Of a stretch of DNA of 63,982 nucleotides, positions 59,220 through 63,982 are shown piece after piece (position 1 is the first letter of the stretch; every line of letters begins with the position of its first letter). Below the pieces are notes generated by a model that was given only the letters and a program-made list of their open reading frames with translations, did not search any database and was not told the DNA's origin. Origin of the DNA: a candidate division FCPU426 bacterium (GTDB lineage Bacteria; Oederibacteriota; PGYV01; Palsa-1178); the NCBI GenBank assembly GCA_003167475.1, contig PMTB01000064.1, forward strand, positions 1 to 63,982, given 5' to 3'. The position numbers and the translations under genes are program-made.

Positions 59220-59969
59220 TTGAAAAAAGCCATACTCCTGGCGACGCTTATGTCATTTTTACTGCCGGGTATTTGTTTTGCGGTTCTTTCCTCAAATTCC
59301 GCGGCCATGAAATACTATGGCGCCGCCGTGTCCTATCATCAGAAAAAAGATTTCAAAAACGCCATGATGTACTATAACGCAGCCATTAAAAAAGACAAGA
59401 AATTCTGGCAGGCCTGGCTTGGGCTCGGCATATGCTATTATTCCATGGCCAAATACAGGAATTCCAAACTCATATTCCAGTATGTCCTGAACCTGAAACC
59501 CGGCGAACCAACCGCGGCAAAATACTACAACATAATGTCCCCGAAAAAAACCGGGAATTATTACGCTCCAGCCGGCAAGAGGAACAAGGGCGACCTGATG
59601 TGGCGCTCGGCGCTGCTGCCGGGCCTTGGCCAGTTCTACAACGGGGAAACGGCAAAGGGTTATATATATTCACTCGCCTATGTGGCCTCTGTAGCCGGTA
59701 TTATAAAGTACGTCATAGATCAAAATGACGCGGTGGCCGCCTATAACAACACCAACTATGATTTTGACGCCAAGTACAAGGCTGCGCAGGATGCCAAGTC
59801 AAAGGTTATAATACCGATAGTCGCGGCAGGTGTGGTTTGGGGAGTGTCCGTGCTGGACGCTTTTTTAAGCGGCAAGGATGATAAGCCGGACCGCCGGCAA
59901 AGGGCCGCGGAAATAAAATTGGACCCGACGATCGTGGCGTCGTATAATTTCGCGCAAATATCATTTTAG
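59220..59969 (+). CDS. TPR plus DUF5683 membrane protein (copy 1)
   Basis: A signal peptide or anchor (1-21), two TPR-like repeats (NAMMYYNAAIKKDKKFWQAWL) and a DUF5683 domain with WRSALLPGLGQFYNGETAKG followed by two membrane helices. The TTG at 59220 has AAGGAG upstream. It is paired with the lipoprotein gene at 59977; a second such pair follows at 60860-62592. Length 249. Role unknown. Confidence 0.85.
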   Translation: MKKAILLATLMSFLLPGICFAVLSSNSAAMKYYGAAVSYHQKKDFKNAMMYYNAAIKKDKKFWQAWLGLGICYYSMAKYRNSKLIFQYVLNLKPGEPTAAKYYNIMSPKKTGNYYAPAGKRNKGDLMWRSALLPGLGQFYNGETAKGYIYSLAYVASVAGIIKYVIDQNDAVAAYNNTNYDFDAKYKAAQDAKSKVIIPIVAAGVVWGVSVLDAFLSGKDDKPDRRQRAAEIKLDPTIVASYNFAQISF

Positions 59970-59976
59970 GAGCTCT

Positions 59977-60858
59977 ATGAAAAAATTAGTTGTCTCAGTC
60001 CTCACAGCCGTTCTTCTGGTGGTTTTTGCCTCATGCAAAGACCTTAAGAGGAACAACCCGTACGACCCTGCGGGCAGCGCCTATGGAGGCGTCACATATA
60101 AAGGGGATGTCTGGTATCCCGACAACACCCTCATCAGCTCCATGATAGTGGTGTCCGGAGGCCTGGTTTTTGGCGGTAGTAATCCGGTTGACGGGGATTG
60201 TGTCATAAAAATGACGGGAGACTCAACCTATACCCTTGCCGGATACCCCGGTGAATTCAGCGGCATCAAGGACTTGTGCGCGGACAATTCCGGGAATATT
60301 TACGTTGTTGACAGCTCGGCAACAGTCAAGACGGTCAGCGTGTCCGACGTCACAGGGTCATGGCCGATCGTCCATACAAGCGGGATTGACAATTTATCAA
60401 TAGAATGTTTAAATAACAGCATATTTATCTCCAATAACGCGGATATGACAATTACCAAGTATGATTTATCAGGGGTTTATGCGGATACGCTGACTTTAAG
60501 TTCCACAACATACGGAAGTTTTGTCCCAGGAAGGCTTTTTAAGGGCCCAAACAGCCTCTATGTGATAAATACGCTGGATCAAAAAGTCATTGTTGAGCTT
60601 TCAGACACGCTGGTAAAAGAGGGAGAGTTAGATTTTCAGGACGTCATAATAGACGGCGCCGCGGCCGGAGCGCAGATACAAATGGTTGCCGGACAGGCTG
60701 TTTATAAAGTGGAAGAGGGACTGAATTTGATATCAAAATGGGGGAACTTCGGGGTCGGGCCAGGCAGGGTATTAAACGGCAAGCTGGTCGCGTATGACAG
60801 CCTGAACAATTGGGTGTACGTGCAGGACGGGCTGACTATAAAAAAGTTCGGAGAGTAA
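59977..60858 (+). CDS. Beta-propeller-like lipoprotein (copy 1)
   Basis: Lipobox FASC (residues 17-20) with Cys20 followed by KDLKRNNPYDP. The rest is rich in short beta strands with KMTGDSTYTLAG and NIYVVDSSATVK, as in NHL-like propellers. It follows the DUF5683 gene by 7 bases. A paralogue is at 61720. Length 293. Confidence 0.75.
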   Translation: MKKLVVSVLTAVLLVVFASCKDLKRNNPYDPAGSAYGGVTYKGDVWYPDNTLISSMIVVSGGLVFGGSNPVDGDCVIKMTGDSTYTLAGYPGEFSGIKDLCADNSGNIYVVDSSATVKTVSVSDVTGSWPIVHTSGIDNLSIECLNNSIFISNNADMTITKYDLSGVYADTLTLSSTTYGSFVPGRLFKGPNSLYVINTLDQKVIVELSDTLVKEGELDFQDVIIDGAAAGAQIQMVAGQAVYKVEEGLNLISKWGNFGVGPGRVLNGKLVAYDSLNNWVYVQDGLTIKKFGE

Positions 60859-60859
60859 A

Positions 60860-61717
60860 ATGGGGCACATTTTTTTCAGGGTCAGTTTAATCGTTTCATC
60901 ACTTTTTATATTTTTTTCCGCTTCTGTCGCCGTTGATTTTAACGCCCAGCACCGGGTAATAAATGTCGGCGCCCAGGACGCGCCGGCGCGTGTAAGCCCG
61001 ACGACAACCGGACAAACGGTCCAGGCTCTGGCCGAAAGCCAGACTGTGCCGGGGGACGCGGCCCTTTCGAAAGCGGAACAGTATTACAACTATGGGGAAA
61101 AACTTTTCAACGCCGGGGACTACACAAACGCCCTCAAATATTTTTATACAGTGACAAAAATGGATATAAAAAATATCAAAGCCTGGAAAAAAACCGCATT
61201 TTGCTATTATAAACTTCAAAAACACAATTACGCCTACAGCGCCTTTAAAATGGTGTTGAAATACGACCCGGCGGACAAGGACTCGCTTGAATTCATGGAT
61301 TATTACAAAACAATAATCGACAAGAACACGAAAGGCAAAACAAAAAGGGAGCCGTTTGATTCCATCTGGCGTTCCGCCGTATTCCCCGGGTTCGGGCAGG
61401 TTTACAATAACCAGACCGCCAAGGGAATAATCTTCGGCAGCGCTTTTATCGCCGGCGCGGGATTATGCGTTTATTACGTCTCGGACGAAAAGGTAAAGTA
61501 TGACAAATATAAGATCACGAATGAAAACCAGGATATAGCATACAAGCAGGCGCAGGATTCGTGGACAACAGCGCTGGTCTTCGGGATCCTCGCGGGCGCG
61601 GTTTACGCCGGGAGCGTGGCCGACGCTGGCGTAAACTACAACTGCGACGAGGCCCAGACAGCCGGTCTTGAAATAAAAGATAACGCCGTGTACCTGGCGG
61701 CCTCATGCAGGTGGTGA
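60860..61717 (+). CDS. TPR plus DUF5683 membrane protein (copy 2)
   Basis: Same layout as the gene at 59220: signal peptide, Ala/Thr-rich linker, TPR-like repeats (KYFYTVTKMDIKNIKAWKKT) and a DUF5683 domain with IWRSAVFPGFGQVYNNQTAKG (written here as IWRSAVFPGFG then QVYNNQTAKG), two helices and a Cys-containing tail. It starts one base after the stop of the lipoprotein. Length 285. Confidence 0.85.
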   Translation: MGHIFFRVSLIVSSLFIFFSASVAVDFNAQHRVINVGAQDAPARVSPTTTGQTVQALAESQTVPGDAALSKAEQYYNYGEKLFNAGDYTNALKYFYTVTKMDIKNIKAWKKTAFCYYKLQKHNYAYSAFKMVLKYDPADKDSLEFMDYYKTIIDKNTKGKTKREPFDSIWRSAVFPGFGQVYNNQTAKGIIFGSAFIAGAGLCVYYVSDEKVKYDKYKITNENQDIAYKQAQDSWTTALVFGILAGAVYAGSVADAGVNYNCDEAQTAGLEIKDNAVYLAASCRW

Positions 61718-61719
61718 AG

Positions 61720-62592
61720 ATGAAAAAAGCGTATCTCGCGCTGATTATAACCGTTGCGGCCGCGGTTTCGGGCTGCACCCCGCTCGACAGTGTCAACCCA
61801 ACCGACCCGAAGGCAGGCAATTATGTCGGGATGCATTACATGGGTTCCATAGGGGATTTTGCACTGCTGGAGGATTTTACGGTATTGGGCTCGGATATAT
61901 GGTGCGCCGACAGCGTTAACAACAGGATATATAAATACACGATAAACGGGGACCTTGATTTTTCATTTACCGGCGGCGGACTGACTTCGCCAACGGGCAT
62001 AGGCAACGACGGGACTTTCTTTTATGCGGCCGACAGCGATACCATATTCAGGAACTTAAAAAGATTCGACCCGGCATATGTGTCAAATACCGCGCAGGCG
62101 CAGTTGCCAAACTACTCTTCCATATATTCTTTTGTCAAGTGCGCGGCTTCCACCGCATATGTTTTCGCGGCCACAACCACCGCGGTGTACAGGTTTGACA
62201 GCATAGCGAACTCCCTGACCGCGGCGGTTTCCACATATCCTTTCACGAATATAACGGATGTCAAGTATAACTCCGCCTTAAATGAAGTTGTGGTGGCCGA
62301 TGATGGCGCAAATAATAAAAGGATTGTCAGGCTGGACGCCAATCTTGTTTATGGCGGCAATAAAATCGATTTTATTGAGGATATTTACGGGTTTGGCATA
62401 AAAGGAAACTATATTTTTGTGCCTACAGCCACAGGCATACACCAGCTTTATTACGATACAGGCGTGGAAATAAAAAAATTCGCCGATTACGGCGAAGGTT
62501 CGGGTAAAATAATCTCGGCCGGGACATGCGACACTTATAATGACGAGGTGCTTGTGGGCACCGGTTCGACTATCAAATGTTTCGGGCCGTGA
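61720..62592 (+). CDS. Beta-propeller-like lipoprotein (copy 2)
   Basis: Lipobox VSGC with Cys at residue 18 of MKKAYLALIITVAAAVSGC, then TPLDSVNPTDPKAGNYVGMH. NHL/propeller-like repeats: SVNNRIYKYTINGDLDF, YKTFDPAY-like KRFDPAYV, and IYGFGIKGNYIFVP. The ATG at 61720 has GGTGAAG upstream and fits the lipobox; a longer form at 61705 is less likely. Paralogue of 59977. Length 290. Confidence 0.8.
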   Translation: MKKAYLALIITVAAAVSGCTPLDSVNPTDPKAGNYVGMHYMGSIGDFALLEDFTVLGSDIWCADSVNNRIYKYTINGDLDFSFTGGGLTSPTGIGNDGTFFYAADSDTIFRNLKRFDPAYVSNTAQAQLPNYSSIYSFVKCAASTAYVFAATTTAVYRFDSIANSLTAAVSTYPFTNITDVKYNSALNEVVVADDGANNKRIVRLDANLVYGGNKIDFIEDIYGFGIKGNYIFVPTATGIHQLYYDTGVEIKKFADYGEGSGKIISAGTCDTYNDEVLVGTGSTIKCFGP

Positions 62593-62617
62593 CATCCGTA
62601 CACGGCGGAGGAGTTTT

Positions 62618-63364
62618 ATGAGTTTGCACCGTTTTTTTGTAAATAAGATAACGGACAACAAGGCTGTGATACAGGGAGATGATTTTGAGCACGCCATAAA
62701 GGTCCTCAGGCTCAAAGAAGGGGACAATATCGTAATATTCAACTACGAGCACGGCGAGTACTCTGCTGTGATCGGCCCGATTGACGAAACCGGGCGGATC
62801 ATGGAAGTCATTGCCGTCGAACTGCTCAGGGCAAGGGAAAGAAAATCCTCGAAGATCACGGCCATAATCGCGCTTATAAAAAAAGACAAGATGGAATTTA
62901 CCCTGGAAAAACTCACCGAGCTGGGAATAGACAGGATAATACCGCTGATAACAAAAAGGACGGTCATAAAGATAAAAGACGAGGCAAAAAAGGAAAAGCG
63001 CTGGGAAAGCATCATATACTCCGCGGTAAAACAGTGCGGCAGGCTTTCCACGCCGGAGCTGCTGCCGGTTATAGACGGCGTGAAGAATATAAGCGTTGAG
63101 GAAGGCGCGCAGAAATTTTTCATATACGAAAAAGAGGATAAAAAATACCTCATAGACGAGGCTGTCAGGCTTGTCCCCGGCTCTGACGCCTGTTTTATCA
63201 TAGGGCCCGAGGGGGGGTTTGATAAGGACGAGGCTGATGTGATATTAAGCAGGGGTTTTACCGGCGTTTCCATAGGGGACACCATACTACGGGCGGAAAC
63301 AGCCGCTATCGCGGCAGGCACGGTGCTGGTGCAGGCTTTAAGGAGGAGCACATGGAAAAACTGA
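62618..63364 (+). CDS. rsmE: 16S rRNA m3U1498 methyltransferase RsmE
   Basis: SPOUT methyltransferase. N-terminal PUA-like part, then KLTELGIDRIIPLITKRTV, IGPEGGFDKDEAD and ILRAETAAIAAGTVL, the knot motifs. Length 248. The ATG at 62618 has GGAGGAG upstream. Its end overlaps the pmbA start by 13 bases. Confidence 0.95.
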   Translation: MSLHRFFVNKITDNKAVIQGDDFEHAIKVLRLKEGDNIVIFNYEHGEYSAVIGPIDETGRIMEVIAVELLRARERKSSKITAIIALIKKDKMEFTLEKLTELGIDRIIPLITKRTVIKIKDEAKKEKRWESIIYSAVKQCGRLSTPELLPVIDGVKNISVEEGAQKFFIYEKEDKKYLIDEAVRLVPGSDACFIIGPEGGFDKDEADVILSRGFTGVSIGDTILRAETAAIAAGTVLVQALRRSTWKN

Positions 63365-63982
63365 AGGAAAAACTGCTTTCTGCTGCCGTAAAAATAGGCG
63401 CAGAAGCGGACATATATATAGAGGAAAACCGGCGTATAGAAGTTTCCGCGAATGACCGCGCCATAGACAAGGTCGTGGAAGCGGATTCTTTCGGCATAGG
63501 CATCAGGCTTTTTAAGGGATCAAAAATGGGTTTCGGTTTCACCACGCTTAAAGACCAGGATGGCGTTGAAAAATTCGTGGACAAGGTAAAGGACTCCATA
63601 AATATAGAAGGATTTGAGGGATATGCGCTTGAACCGCGGTTCAATACCGGGAAATTAAGCATATCAGATCCGGGGTTTGACAATAAGACCCTTGAAAAAC
63701 GCAAGCAGCGGGCCCTGGATATTGAGGCTGCGGCCGTGGGAGCGGATAAACGCGTGAAATACTCCAGGGACACCACATGCGTTGACCAGAAAATAAGCAT
63801 ACACTACCTGAATACCTCGGGCGCTTCCTATATATACGGCAAGACTTTTTCATACGCTTTTACCACGGCTATAGCCTCGGATAAGGGTGAAGATGTGGCC
63901 GTGGACGCCATGGAAGGCGGTACTTCATGGGATAATATTGATCCGCAGGCGCTTGGGCATGACGCGGGTTTTAGGGCGGCCG
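63352..63982 (+). CDS. pmbA: TldD/PmbA family protease subunit, partial
   Basis: N-terminal 210 residues; the open frame continues past the window end. Visible blocks of the family are AEADIYIEENRRIEV, DSFGIGIRLFKGSKMGFGFT and VAVDAMEGGTSW. PmbA/TldE lacks the catalytic metal site of TldD and forms a heterodimer with it. TldD or PmbA cannot be finally separated because the C-terminal metal motif is outside the window; PmbA fits because no HExxH-like motif is seen in the covered part. ATG at 63352 with AGGAGGAG. Confidence 0.8.
   Translation, partial: MEKLKEKLLSAAVKIGAEADIYIEENRRIEVSANDRAIDKVVEADSFGIGIRLFKGSKMGFGFTTLKDQDGVEKFVDKVKDSINIEGFEGYALEPRFNTGKLSISDPGFDNKTLEKRKQRALDIEAAAVGADKRVKYSRDTTCVDQKISIHYLNTSGASYIYGKTFSYAFTTAIASDKGEDVAVDAMEGGTSWDNIDPQALGHDAGFRAA

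Noticed and set aside
1..63982. tRNA or rRNA genes
   Set aside because: No cloverleaf with a T-arm GTTCGAnTC motif or rRNA segment was recognised in the gaps. The GTTCAAG-like stretch at 16966 belongs to the SRP RNA.
1..63982. Prophage, integrative element or defence island
   Set aside because: No integrase, transposase, phage structural gene, restriction or toxin-antitoxin gene was seen; gene content is housekeeping or envelope.

Overview
The window looks like a chromosomal, origin-proximal stretch from an uncultivated diderm bacterium. An outer membrane is implied by several beta-barrel-like exported proteins, lipoproteins with clear lipoboxes, and TolB/OmpA-type proteins. Other traits are more often met in Firmicutes or deep candidate phyla: a long SRP RNA with an Alu domain, RemB next to gyrB, and an Asp23-AmaP-DUF2273 operon. 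I cannot place the phylum from sequence alone; an Elusimicrobiota/Goldbacteria-like candidate phylum is a guess. TTG starts are common. There is no phage, CRISPR, integrase or transposase gene.

Layout. 0-2 kb (-): hemW and lepB. 2.1-7.6 kb (+): a six-gene operon resembling actinobacterial phosphatidylinositol mannoside synthesis, with a CDP-alcohol phosphatidyltransferase, inositol-3-phosphate synthase, two LpxL/PatA-type acyltransferases around a PimA-like glycosyltransferase, and a PHP phosphoesterase. It is followed by a nest of palindromic repeats. 7.9-12.7 kb: a FliG-C-like orphan, a GT-C glycosyltransferase, an ABC-F ATPase, DUF1844 and a phosphodiesterase. 12.9-22 kb (-): U32 protein, recR, ybaB, dnaX, SRP RNA, a membrane glycosyltransferase, 3D protein, class III cyclase, HAD and Crp/Fnr. 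22-36 kb (-): gyrB, remB, dciA, a beta-helix/barrel protein, a degenerate histidine kinase, gyrA, dnaN, dnaA and a porin-like protein. 36-53 kb (mostly -): ankyrin lipoprotein, thiC-thiE-thiD2, the Asp23 operon, accC-accB, efp, pepP, a methyltransferase, purC, a TolB/TolB-OmpA pair and a frameshifted queA. 53.3-64 kb (+): rsmG, two parS sites, recF, a degenerate HD-GYP protein, TPR proteins, a tandem duplication of a DUF5683/lipoprotein pair, rsmE and pmbA (cut by the window end). Transcription diverges at about 53.2 kb beside the parS sites, and dnaA-type boxes lie in three AT-rich gaps, so the origin is probably inside the window.

The least ordinary signal is non-coding. (a) Two ~130-bp elements, one between gyrB and crp and one between dnaA and dnaN, fold into the same long hairpin with compensatory stem changes and identical internal and apical loop motifs. 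(b) Five perfect or near-perfect hairpins have unrelated or only partly related arms but a common CAGACC loop; four sit 3-11 bp upstream of a sigma70-like -35 box, always in the orientation of that promoter. (c) A promoter followed directly by a hairpin and a strong terminator lies ahead of an exported thioredoxin-like gene, which fits an attenuator or small RNA. All of these were found by eye and need a genome-wide search.
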